Shown in pieces: positions 1 through 8,192 of a DNA stretch of 64,000 nt. The first letter of the stretch is position 1. Every line of letters begins with the position of its first letter. The notes below the pieces were generated by a model that searched no databases, was not told where the DNA came from, and worked only from the letters and a program-made list of their open reading frames with translations. Made by a program: the position numbers and the translations under genes. Origin of the DNA: Cryobacterium levicorallinum (lineage in GTDB: Bacteria > Actinomycetota > Actinomycetes > Actinomycetales > Microbacteriaceae); the NCBI RefSeq assembly GCF_004402405.1, contig NZ_SOFE01000036.1:33848-97847 (forward strand). Direction: 5' to 3'.

Positions 1-1514
1 AACACGTCTGGGCTGGCGACGCCAAGGTGCGCGACGTCATCGGCGGTCTCGTGCGCGACATCCCCTGGGACGCCCTCGTCGACGACCTCTCCGGTGGCCA
101 GCGCCGCCGCGTTGCCCTCGCCGCCGTGCTCATCGGCGATTACGACTGCATCTTCCTCGATGAGCCCACCAACCACCTCGACGTGGAAGGCATTTCCTGG
201 CTCGCCGGTCACCTCAAGACCCGCTGGGCAGCCCAGTCGGGCGGACTCGTGGTCGTCACCCACGACCGGTGGTTCCTCGACGAGGTCTGCAATATCACCT
301 GGGAGGTGCACGACCGCCTGATTGAGCCGTTCGAGGGTGGCTACGCCGCCTACATTCTGCAGCGCGTCGAGCGCGACCGCATGAGTTCCGTCGTTGAATC
401 CAAGCGCCAGAACCTCATGAAGAAAGAACTGGCCTGGCTGCGCCGCGGCGCCCCGGCCCGCACCGCCAAGCCCAAGTTCCGCATCGATGCCGCCAACGTG
501 CTGATCGAGAATGAGCCGCCGCCCCGCGACACCGTCACGATGCAGTCGATGGCGATGCAGCGCCTCGGCAAGGACGTCGTCGACCTCATCGACATCGGCG
601 TGAAGTTCGGCGACAAGACCGTGCTGAACGACATCACCTGGCGCATCGCGCCGGGGGAGCGCACCGGCATCATGGGCGTCAACGGCGCAGGCAAGTCCAC
701 CCTGCTGAACCTCGTCGCCGGCACCCTGCAGCCGACGACGGGAACGGTCAAGCGCGGCAAGACCATCAAGGTGGCCGTGCTCACCCAGCAGCTGTTCGAA
801 CTCGACGAGATTCGCAACGACCGGGTCAGCGACGTCATCGGCCGCCAGAAAACCAGCTACATGGCCGGCGGCAAAGAGATCACGCCTGGCCAGATGCTCG
901 AACGCATGGGCTTCTTGAGCGCACAGCTCACCACCCAGGTCAAGGACCTCTCCGGTGGCCAGAAGCGCCGTCTGCAACTGCTGCTCATCGTGCTGAGCGA
1001 GCCGAACGTGCTCATCCTCGACGAGCCCACCAACGACCTCGACACCGACATGCTCGCCGCCATGGAAGACCTGCTCGACTCCTTTCCCGGCACCCTGCTC
1101 GTCGTGTCGCACGACCGGTACCTCATCGAGCGCGTCACCGACAACCAGTACGCGGTCATGGACGGCGGCTTTCGCCACCTGCCCGGCGGCGTCGACCAGT
1201 ACCTCGAGGTACGCCGCAGGGCGGTCGCCGGCCCGGCAGCCGGTTCTCCAACGGATGCCGCTGGCAAGACCAAAAAGATCCCCAGCCTGGGCGGCGCTGA
1301 ACTGCGCAACGCCCAGAAGGAGCTCGGCTCCATCGACCGCAAGGTGGTCAAGTTGCAGGAGCGTATTGCGCAGAAGCACGAGAAGCTCGCCGCCCACGAC
1401 CAGTCCGATTTTGCCGGTCTCGGCGAACTCGGCGTGAAGCTGACCGAACTCGAAGAGACCATCGCCACGCTGGAAACCCGCTGGGTCGAACTTACTGAGC
1501 TGATCGAGGGCTAG
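1..1514 (+). CDS. ABC-F family ATPase, Uup-like (5' truncated by window edge)
   Basis: The frame is open to the left edge, so the first nucleotide-binding domain has lost its Walker A. What remains of it is the signature LSGGQRRR and Walker B with FLDEPTNHLD. A charged linker follows, then a second complete domain with Walker A GVNGAGKST, signature LSGGQKRR and LILDEPTNDLD. Two ABC cassettes without membrane segments, each with DEPTN(H/D)LD, define the soluble ABC-F translation and resistance factors. The last 80 or so residues are a charged coiled coil like the DNA-binding C-terminal domain of Uup, which favours Uup over EttA. The internal GTG at 27 is probably not the real start. The exact role (ribosome rescue or DNA transposition control) cannot be decided from sequence. 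Confidence 0.93.
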   Translation, partial: HVWAGDAKVRDVIGGLVRDIPWDALVDDLSGGQRRRVALAAVLIGDYDCIFLDEPTNHLDVEGISWLAGHLKTRWAAQSGGLVVVTHDRWFLDEVCNITWEVHDRLIEPFEGGYAAYILQRVERDRMSSVVESKRQNLMKKELAWLRRGAPARTAKPKFRIDAANVLIENEPPPRDTVTMQSMAMQRLGKDVVDLIDIGVKFGDKTVLNDITWRIAPGERTGIMGVNGAGKSTLLNLVAGTLQPTTGTVKRGKTIKVAVLTQQLFELDEIRNDRVSDVIGRQKTSYMAGGKEITPGQMLERMGFLSAQLTTQVKDLSGGQKRRLQLLLIVLSEPNVLILDEPTNDLDTDMLAAMEDLLDSFPGTLLVVSHDRYLIERVTDNQYAVMDGGFRHLPGGVDQYLEVRRRAVAGPAAGSPTDAAGKTKKIPSLGGAELRNAQKELGSIDRKVVKLQERIAQKHEKLAAHDQSDFAGLGELGVKLTELEETIATLETRWVELTELIEG

Positions 1515-1754
1515 TTTCGCAGAAGCTGTGACGCAGTGTGTCGGTGCAGGCCACGCGTCGCAGCTTCGGCACGTATCGTTGAGGGGTGCCTGCGCAGCCG
1601 CGGTACACAGCTCCTCGTGGGCGCAGCCTTCTGGTTTGACCGGTCGTTGTTGTGTGCCCGCGAGCTGTCAGTGCGTCTCGTTGAACCGTGACGAAATACA
1701 CTGTGCTGCGCCCTGCCATACGAAACCGAACCCACAGCGCCTGAAGGAATTACC

Positions 1755-2660
1755 GTGAAGAAAATCGTGAACAAGAAGAGCCTGCTCGCTGGTCTCGCCC
1801 TCGTACCGCTCGTCGCCCTGCTGGCCGGCTGTGCCGGAGCCTCCGAAGGACCGGCCACCGGTACCGAGGGTGATGCCATCAAGATCGGCGTCGTCGGAGC
1901 GAGCGACCCGTACTGGGAGATCTACACCGAGGCCGCAGCGGCCGAGGGCATTGAGATCGAGATCGTCGACTTCGCGCAGTACCCGCAGGTGAACCCGGCC
2001 CTCGCCGCCGGAGAGGTCGACCTCAACCAGTTCCAGCACATCGTCTACCTCGCCGAATACAACGAGGCGAGCGGCGACAACCTGGCTCCGATCGGCGCCA
2101 CGGCCATCTACCCGCTGGGCCTGTACTCCACCGAGTACAGCAACGTCGATGACATCGTGAAGGGCGACACCATCGCCGTGCCCGACGACGACAGCAATCA
2201 GGCACGCGCGCTCGTCATTCTGCAGTCCAACGGTCTCATCGTTCTGAAAGACGGCGGATCCATCTTCTCGAGCCTGTCCGACATCGACGAGGAGGCCTCC
2301 AAGGTCAAGGTCACGGCCCTCGACGCCTCGCTCACCGTCGCGTCGCTGCCCGACGTCGCCGCCGCGGTCATCAACAACGACTTCGCCGAGAAGGGCGGAC
2401 TCAAGTTCGAGGACGCCATCGCCACCGATGACGCGACCGACCCGCAGGCGCTGCCCTACGTCAACATCTTCGCCTCGCGGGACGAAGACAAGGACAACGC
2501 GACCTTCCAGCAGCTCGTCGAGATCTACCAGAACACCCAGGACGTGCAGGACGGCGTGCTGGCCGTCTCGGGCGACACCGCCGAAATGGTGACCACCCCC
2601 GCCTCCGACCTGGCCAAGTCGCTCGCGACGGTTCAGGCCGATATCAAGGCCGCCAAGTAA
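1755..2660 (+). CDS. metQ: D-methionine-binding lipoprotein MetQ (NlpA family)
   Basis: A 301-residue substrate-binding protein of the methionine ABC importer. A lysine-rich N-terminus and hydrophobic stretch end in a lipobox LLAGC, so the mature protein should be anchored by a lipidated Cys at about residue 26. The body has NlpA-family features: KIGVVGASDPYWE, then a Q-rich segment around VDLNQFQH, and IAVPDDDSNQARAL. The GTG start at 1755 follows a purine-rich GAAGGA at usual spacing. metN and metI follow, giving the standard metQNI content with the binding protein first. I looked for a SAM or T-box leader in the 240 bases upstream and saw none, so the regulation is unknown. Confidence 0.93.
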   Translation: MKKIVNKKSLLAGLALVPLVALLAGCAGASEGPATGTEGDAIKIGVVGASDPYWEIYTEAAAAEGIEIEIVDFAQYPQVNPALAAGEVDLNQFQHIVYLAEYNEASGDNLAPIGATAIYPLGLYSTEYSNVDDIVKGDTIAVPDDDSNQARALVILQSNGLIVLKDGGSIFSSLSDIDEEASKVKVTALDASLTVASLPDVAAAVINNDFAEKGGLKFEDAIATDDATDPQALPYVNIFASRDEDKDNATFQQLVEIYQNTQDVQDGVLAVSGDTAEMVTTPASDLAKSLATVQADIKAAK

Positions 2661-2755
2661 GCATCCGCTTCATCAGCGCAGTCCGGGGGAGCAGGCGCCC
2701 TGGACTGCGCTGTTGTGTCGGGTATCACGGAGCATGAAATGAGCGAGGCAAACGG

Positions 2756-3784
2756 ATGGCTGTAGTCAGTCTGCGCAATGTGGGCAAGATCTACCCGCCC
2801 ACGTCCAAAGACGGCGCGAGCGTCACGGCGATCGCCGATGTCAGCCTCGACGTTGAAGCCGGCGATATTTACGGCATTATCGGCTATTCCGGTGCCGGCA
2901 AGAGCACCCTGGTGCGTCTGGTCAATGCTCTCGAGCGTTCGACTTCCGGTGAAATCTGGGTCAACGGGCAGAACATCGCCGCGCTGCGAGAGCGCGAGCT
3001 GCGCCAGGTGCGCCTCGGCATCGGCATGATCTTTCAGCAGTTCAACCTGCTCGGCTCCCGCACGGTGGCCCGCAATGTGGCCTACCCGCTCGAAGTCGCC
3101 GGATATCCCAAGGAGAAGCGCGCCGCACGCGTGGCCGAGCTGCTCGACTTCGTCGGCCTCAGCGACAAGGCCGGGTCCTTTCCCGACCAGCTCTCCGGTG
3201 GCCAGAAGCAGCGGGTCGGTATTGCCCGTGCCCTCGCAACCCAGCCGAGCATCCTGCTCGCCGACGAGGCCACGAGCGCCCTCGATCCGGAAACCACCCA
3301 CGAAGTCCTCGCCCTGCTGAAGCGAGTGAATGCGGAATTCGGGGTCACCATCATCGTGATCACCCACGAAATGGATGTCATCCAGACCATCGCGACCAAG
3401 GTCGCCGTGATGGACCAGGGCCGGGTCATTGAACGCGGACCCGTCTTTGATGTGTTCTCGAACCCGCAAGCCGCGGCATCCGCTCGGTTCGTCTCAACCG
3501 TGGTCAAGGGGGTGCCATCTCCGGCCGAACTCGCCGTGCTGCGCGAACGTCACGCCGGCCGCATCGTCACGCTGGCCTTTCGCGACAGCGCGGTCGACCA
3601 GGGCGCCGTCTTCGGTGAACTGGCCAGGGCCGGCATCGCCTTCGAGGTCGTCTACGGCGGCATTAACGAGATTCAGGGACGCCCGTTCGGGCACCTCACT
3701 CTCGCCCTCACCGGCGCTGACCCGGTCGTCGACCAGGTACTTGCCCATATTCGAACGCTCACGACCGTCACGGAGGTGCGCTGA
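2756..3784 (+). CDS. metN: Methionine ABC transporter ATP-binding protein MetN
   Basis: A 342-residue ATPase that drives methionine import. Walker A GYSGAGKST lies at about 43-51, the Q-loop at FQQFNLL, the signature LSGGQKQR at about 146-153, and Walker B ILLADEATSALD with the H-loop VITHEMD after it. Residues from about 265 to the end match the NIL regulatory domain of MetN, which binds methionine and inhibits transport when the cell is replete. The ATG at 2756 follows GAGCGAGG. The stop shares one base with the metI start, so translation is probably coupled. Length and domain order are normal for the family. Confidence 0.95.
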   Translation: MAVVSLRNVGKIYPPTSKDGASVTAIADVSLDVEAGDIYGIIGYSGAGKSTLVRLVNALERSTSGEIWVNGQNIAALRERELRQVRLGIGMIFQQFNLLGSRTVARNVAYPLEVAGYPKEKRAARVAELLDFVGLSDKAGSFPDQLSGGQKQRVGIARALATQPSILLADEATSALDPETTHEVLALLKRVNAEFGVTIIVITHEMDVIQTIATKVAVMDQGRVIERGPVFDVFSNPQAAASARFVSTVVKGVPSPAELAVLRERHAGRIVTLAFRDSAVDQGAVFGELARAGIAFEVVYGGINEIQGRPFGHLTLALTGADPVVDQVLAHIRTLTTVTEVR

Positions 3785-4443
3785 TGGATGCCCTGATCAA
3801 TCTGCTGCCCGAACTCTGGACGGCCACCTACGAGACGCTCTACATCGTCGCGCTCACTCTCTTCTTTGGTGGCCTCGGTGGGCTGCTGGTGGGCCTCGGG
3901 CTCTACCTCACCCGGGCCGGCAGTATCCTCGAGAACAAACCGTTGTTCTTCGTGCTCAACCTGGTGGTGAACTTCATTCGCCCGATTCCGTTCATCATCT
4001 TTCTCGCGGCGGCGCAACCACTGGCCCGGGCCGTCACCGGCAGCGGCATCGGCAATAACGCGATCATCTTCACGATCGCTCTCGCGGCGTCCTTCGCCAT
4101 GGCGCGCATCGTCGAGCAGAACCTGCTCACCGTGACGCCCGGCGTGATCGACGCGGCGCGCAGCGTCGGTGCCGGGCCGATTCGCATCATCTTCACGGTG
4201 CTGCTGCCCGAAGCGCTCGGGCCGCTGATTCTCGGCTATACCTTCATCTTCGTGGCGCTCGTGGACATGTCGGCGGTCGCCGGCTACGTCGGCGGCGGCG
4301 GCCTGGGCAACTTCGCCCTGCAGTACGGCTACCGCCAGTTCAACCCGATCGTGACCTGGGCGGCCGTGCTGCTGATCATCGTGCTGGTGCAGTTCGTGCA
4401 GTTCTTCGGCAACTACCTCGCCCGCAAGGCGCTTCGCCGCTAG
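3784..4443 (+). CDS. metI: Methionine ABC transporter permease MetI
   Basis: A 219-residue polytopic membrane protein with about five hydrophobic segments. The EAA loop that contacts MetN is visible around GVIDAARSVGAGPIRII. Segments NLVVNFIRPIPFIIF and AGYVGGGGLGN are typical of MetI. It overlaps metN by one base (TGATG) and completes the importer begun at 1755. The size is normal for the family. Confidence 0.94.
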   Translation: MDALINLLPELWTATYETLYIVALTLFFGGLGGLLVGLGLYLTRAGSILENKPLFFVLNLVVNFIRPIPFIIFLAAAQPLARAVTGSGIGNNAIIFTIALAASFAMARIVEQNLLTVTPGVIDAARSVGAGPIRIIFTVLLPEALGPLILGYTFIFVALVDMSAVAGYVGGGGLGNFALQYGYRQFNPIVTWAAVLLIIVLVQFVQFFGNYLARKALRR

Positions 4444-4462
4444 TTGAGGCTGCGCGTGCGGA

Positions 4463-4477
4463 CTAATCGCCGATTAG
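4463..4477. promoter_or_regulatory. 15-bp palindrome after metI
   Basis: CTAATCG and CGATTAG face each other around one central C, giving a perfect 7+7 palindrome 20 bases after the metI stop. There is no T tract, so it does not look like a normal intrinsic terminator. A repressor site for the downstream gene at 4621 is possible. No regulator can be assigned. Confidence 0.4.
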
Positions 4478-4620
4478 ACTCTCGTCGTTCACCTCCTCGT
4501 AACCTGCCAGCCAACTGATCGTCACCTTAGCGACGGAAAGTTCTCGTCTAGCCGGGTTTACTCCAGCCGTCGCACCACCGAGACGGACAAGGTGTGCGCT
4601 CATTGTTTACGGGAGCCAGC

Positions 4621-5145
4621 ATGCCAGGCAGAAGTCACGTCGTGTTTTCGGCATTTAGCACACTGGCCGATCCGCGACTGCAGGGCTGGGCAACTCTTCG
4701 TGGTCAAATTAACGCTGGTTCGCCGTCGATGACGCCCATCTCTCGCCCGGTAGCTGCCCGGACGTTGCCTGATGTGGCCGCCGTTCAGGCTGGACTGTGG
4801 CGCCTTCTCGCCCCCAACAATCGAGAACTCGGTCGCAGCGCGTCGGTTTACAGTTCGCTGGGGAGTGCCCGGGCACACGTTCTGCGGCTTCAGGGCCTCG
4901 TGGCGGAAATGCGCGCAGCGTCGGTAATCGGCCCCGCGTCGGGAACTTACGGTTTCTGCATATTTCTGGACGAAACGGTCGTGATGACCAACGGTCGCTG
5001 GTTTGCTGCTGCCGCGGCGAGCCTCGAAGCTGCTGCGGCTACCATCGAGGCGTTGGGCGGTGCGATGGTCATAGCCGATGCTCCAGTGCCACAGAATAGC
5101 GGCGCACACGAGCAGCCAGAAGCGACGAAAATTTTGTCGTGGTAA
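4621..5145 (+). CDS. Conserved hypothetical protein (DUF1508-like repeats)
   Basis: A protein of about 174 residues if it starts at ATG 4621, which follows GGGAG at good spacing. An in-frame GTG at 4594 would add nine residues and has a weaker site. Two segments look like paired repeats of the YegP/DUF1508 fold: LWRLLAPNNRELGRSAS near the middle, and YGFCIFLDETVVMTNGRWF followed by an alanine-rich helix. There is no signal peptide or membrane segment. It stands alone between metI and the kinase gene on the same strand. The DUF1508 assignment rests on motif resemblance only and the function is unknown. Confidence 0.7.
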   Translation: MPGRSHVVFSAFSTLADPRLQGWATLRGQINAGSPSMTPISRPVAARTLPDVAAVQAGLWRLLAPNNRELGRSASVYSSLGSARAHVLRLQGLVAEMRAASVIGPASGTYGFCIFLDETVVMTNGRWFAAAAASLEAAAATIEALGGAMVIADAPVPQNSGAHEQPEATKILSW

Positions 5146-5173
5146 CCCAACGACGTTCGGGTAGGTAGCGTCG

Positions 5174-6973
5174 ATGATGGATGCCTCCGCTGACGGTCTT
5201 ATCGCTGGCCGGTACCGCCTCGGGAATCTGCTCGGCACGGGAGGGACAGCGTCGGTCTTCTCAGCCGTCGAGGTCGCCTCGGGGCTGCCCGTGGCTTTGA
5301 AGATTCTGCATCCGCACCTGTCTGGTTCGGTTGAGTCCCGGGCGGCGTTCTTCGCCGAGGCCCGTTCGGCCTCCGAGGTGCACCATCCGAATGTCGTCAA
5401 CGTTCTCGGTATCGGGGGAGAGGACGCCGTCGTACGGCACCGTGATGCCGGAGACCAGGACGGCACGGGGGGACCCGTCGACGTACCCCCGGCCTGGATT
5501 GCCCTGGCGCTTGCTCCCGGATTGAGTCTGGCCGAGATGGTGGAGAGAGACGGCCCGCTATCTGTCAGTAGTGCACTCGCCATGGCCAAGGGAGTGCTGC
5601 AGGCCCTTGTCGCGGTACATTCCGCGAGGCTCATCCACCGCGACGTGTCGCCGGCCAATATCATGGTGGCGCCGGAACCAGACGGTTCCCTATGGCCCGA
5701 ACGAGTTGTGTTGCTCGACTTCGGCCTGGCCGATGCTGCGGGGCGTAGTACCGCCACCGTAAGCGCAGAAATGGCTGCGCCGAGTGCCGTTCAGGGTGCC
5801 CCGCCGGGGGTTCTCGGCACGATGAACTATCTGTCACCAGAACAGGCTCGGGGACTGGCGGTCGACGAACGCGGCGACATCTATCAGATGGGCGGGGTGC
5901 TCTACTTCGCTCTGACCGGCCGGCCGCCGTTTGCGCGAGAGACGGTTGCCGCAGTCTTGCGCGCACACGCGCAGTCGCCGCCCCCGGTCCCTTCCGTGGT
6001 GAGGTCGGGCGTATCCCGCGCGCTCGATGGCATCGTGGTCAAGGCGTTGCTCAAGGATCGCGGAAATCGGTTTGCGAGTGCCGGTGACATGCTCTCGTCG
6101 ATCGAATCGCTCGCAGCGACGAGCGTTTCCACTGCGGAGGCGAGAACCAGAATTCTCACCGGGCCAGCGCTGGGCGCTGCCGATCAGATCACGTCTGTGC
6201 TTGCACGGCAGCTGACCGCGACGACGGCGACCGCTCGGGGCAACGAGCCGGGCGTGCGGGCGCTTTCGCGCCGGAGACGGCCTCATCCCGGATTCGCTGG
6301 CTGGCTCGCACTTCTGCTCGTCACTTCCTCCGTGGCCGGGGGCTGGGTGCTGGCTGCCCAAGGACAGGGCCAGCCGGCGAATGACTCCGCGAGCCAGATT
6401 CCGGTTGCTTCTCCCAGCGTGTCACCGCCAGTGGCGGCCCCGGTGGAGCAGTCTGTGGTGCCAGTTGCTGCCTCGATCGTCGTTCCAGAGCTGGTGTCCC
6501 TCAGCCTTGCGGCGGCGAAAGCTGTACTCGAAGCTGCGGGGCTGAGAGTGGGAACACTCACCATAGAGAATTCAGCGAATCCGGGTGACAGCGTGCTGGC
6601 GCTCGCGCCGGTCGCAGGCACCCGCATCGTTTCCGGCGGGATCGTCGACCTGGCGATCGCCTCGGGGTTCAACCCGATTCCCTCCCTTCGGAATCGCTCA
6701 CCTGATGGCGCCACAACCGTGCTGCAGGCCGCCGGATTCAGCACGCAGATCGATTTTCGGACCAGCGCAACTGCACTTGCTGGCACGGTTGTGACGAGCG
6801 AACCCGACGAGGGGGTCGTGCACAGGCTGGGCGAGATCGTCACGATAGTGGTGTCAACCGGCCAGGCACCGACACCCATTGGCACCCCCGCGGTCACGCC
6901 AACGCCAACGCCAACGCCAACGCCTATCCCGACGCACACTACTCCTCCGGCACCGACAACGTTCATGGGCTGA
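5174..6973 (+). CDS. Membrane Ser/Thr protein kinase with two PASTA domains
   Basis: A 599-residue Hanks-type kinase. Residues 1-320 form the kinase domain: glycine loop GTGGTASVF (21-29), beta-3 Lys43 in VALK, Glu62, catalytic loop HRDVSPAN (155-162), DFG (182-184) and GTMNYLSPEQ. A basic stretch and one membrane helix (about 374-395) follow. Two PASTA repeats lie outside the cell (about 437-500 and 501-565), then a Thr/Pro tail rich in TPTP repeats. PASTA domains in PknB-type kinases sense muropeptides or lipid II. The catalytic-loop Lys of HRDxKPxN is Ser159 here, which is unusual. The gene lies directly before the pst locus on the same strand with 170 bases between, so a link to phosphate or wall state is possible but unproven. 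Confidence 0.92.
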   Translation: MMDASADGLIAGRYRLGNLLGTGGTASVFSAVEVASGLPVALKILHPHLSGSVESRAAFFAEARSASEVHHPNVVNVLGIGGEDAVVRHRDAGDQDGTGGPVDVPPAWIALALAPGLSLAEMVERDGPLSVSSALAMAKGVLQALVAVHSARLIHRDVSPANIMVAPEPDGSLWPERVVLLDFGLADAAGRSTATVSAEMAAPSAVQGAPPGVLGTMNYLSPEQARGLAVDERGDIYQMGGVLYFALTGRPPFARETVAAVLRAHAQSPPPVPSVVRSGVSRALDGIVVKALLKDRGNRFASAGDMLSSIESLAATSVSTAEARTRILTGPALGAADQITSVLARQLTATTATARGNEPGVRALSRRRRPHPGFAGWLALLLVTSSVAGGWVLAAQGQGQPANDSASQIPVASPSVSPPVAAPVEQSVVPVAASIVVPELVSLSLAAAKAVLEAAGLRVGTLTIENSANPGDSVLALAPVAGTRIVSGGIVDLAIASGFNPIPSLRNRSPDGATTVLQAAGFSTQIDFRTSATALAGTVVTSEPDEGVVHRLGEIVTIVVSTGQAPTPIGTPAVTPTPTPTPTPIPTHTTPPAPTTFMG

Positions 6974-7009
6974 GTCTCCAACACCCAGCGGCACTGCACA
7001 TCCCGCAAC

Positions 7010-7042
7010 CAGTGGATAACCAGTAGATAACCGGTGGATAAC
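7010..7042 (-). promoter_or_regulatory. Three tandem 11-bp repeats before pstC (PHO-box-like)
   Basis: Three head-to-tail 11-mers fill this stretch exactly: cagtggataac, cagtagataac and cggtggataac. On the minus strand they read GTTATCYACYG. Direct repeats of 11 bp, one helical turn, are the known layout of PhoP/PhoB boxes in actinobacteria, where units resemble GTTCACC. A further GTTCACCTTCC lies at 7059-7069 on the plus strand. The position just before pstC fits phosphate control. The alternative reading is a cluster of near-consensus DnaA boxes (TTATCCACA), since two units differ from that by one base. Confidence 0.55.
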
Positions 7043-7143
7043 CTAATTGGCACCTGCTGTTCACCTTCCAAAATCAAAATCGACCTCAGGCCACGAAGCT
7101 CCCACTGTTTCAGCCACTTTCCGAGACTGACTGAGGACGCATC

Positions 7144-8190
7144 GTGACTACGACTAACCCCACTGGGCCGCTCGGCCAACCGGCCACGTCGGTGGGCTGG
7201 ACACCCGATTTCGACGATGCTCCGCGCCGGTCCCTGCTTCCGCGGCCATCGCTGTCAGACTCCGTGTTCAAGTCGGTCGCTGTCACAGCCGGTGCGACGA
7301 CAGTGGGCATCATGCTTGCCGTCGGGTTGTTCCTCTCGTTCCGGGCGAGCAGTGCGCTGCAGGTATCCGGGTTCTCCTTTCTGGTCGAACAGCAGTGGTC
7401 ACCGGAAACTCAGGTCTTCGGAATCGCATCGATCCTCTTTGGCACCATCACCATCGCCCTGATTGCGATGTGCGTTGCCGTGCCGCTCGCCCTCGGCACA
7501 GCACTACTCATCTCCGAGATAGCCCAGGGCCAGCTGCGCAAGACCCTGATCACCCTGGTCGACCTGATGGCGGCCGTGCCCAGCGTCGTCTTCGGACTCT
7601 GGGGCGTCTTCTTCCTGCAGGCCAACGTCATCCCGGTGGCTTCTTGGATCTCGACCTACTTCGGTTGGATTCCCTTCTTTCAAGTGACGGATGCCTCCGG
7701 TCAGGTGTTGACCGAAGCCAGCGCCTTCACGTCATCGGCCTTCATCGCCGGAATCGTCGTGGGCCTGATGGTCGTGCCGACCCAGACATCCGTTATGCGT
7801 GAGGCCTTCTCGCAGGCCCCGAACGGCGAGCGTGAGGCTGCATTCGCCCTCGGGTCGACCCGCTGGGGCATGATCCGCTCCGTTGTTTTGCCGTTTGGCC
7901 GTGGTGGAATCATCGGCGGAACGATGCTTGGCCTTGGCCGAGCACTCGGGGAGACCATTGCCGTCTACATGATCATTTCGCCCATCTTCACGATCAACTG
8001 GCAGGTGCTCAAGACCGGCAGCAACTCGGTGTCTGCGCTCATCGCGCTGCGCTACGGCGAGTCGAGCGAGTTTGGTCTCTCGGCGCTCATGGCGGCGGGC
8101 CTCGTGCTCTTTTTGATTACCCTGATGGTCAACTTCACCGCCTCGTCTATCGTGGCCCGTTCGCGTTCCGGCGCCGATAGTGAGGCCTGA
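7144..8190 (+). CDS. pstC: Phosphate ABC transporter permease PstC
   Basis: A 348-residue inner-membrane permease of the high-affinity phosphate importer. An extended cytoplasmic N-terminus of about 45 residues precedes the first helix. Family landmarks include DLMAAVPSVVFGLWG, and the EAA loop around REAAFALGSTRWGMI, followed by GLGRALGETIAVYM. The GTG start at 7144 has GAGGA upstream. pstA begins two bases after its stop. The repeats at 7010-7042 are the likely control site. Confidence 0.95.
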   Translation: MTTTNPTGPLGQPATSVGWTPDFDDAPRRSLLPRPSLSDSVFKSVAVTAGATTVGIMLAVGLFLSFRASSALQVSGFSFLVEQQWSPETQVFGIASILFGTITIALIAMCVAVPLALGTALLISEIAQGQLRKTLITLVDLMAAVPSVVFGLWGVFFLQANVIPVASWISTYFGWIPFFQVTDASGQVLTEASAFTSSAFIAGIVVGLMVVPTQTSVMREAFSQAPNGEREAAFALGSTRWGMIRSVVLPFGRGGIIGGTMLGLGRALGETIAVYMIISPIFTINWQVLKTGSNSVSALIALRYGESSEFGLSALMAAGLVLFLITLMVNFTASSIVARSRSGADSEA

Positions 8191-8192
8191 GC

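Noticed and set aside
1515..1754. SAM riboswitch or T-box before metQ
   Set aside because: No recognisable conserved core or long helix set was found by eye.
7010..7042. Chromosomal replication origin suggested by DnaA-box-like repeats
   Set aside because: Only three units, strictly 11-bp phased, with no dnaA, dnaN or AT-rich unwinding region nearby.
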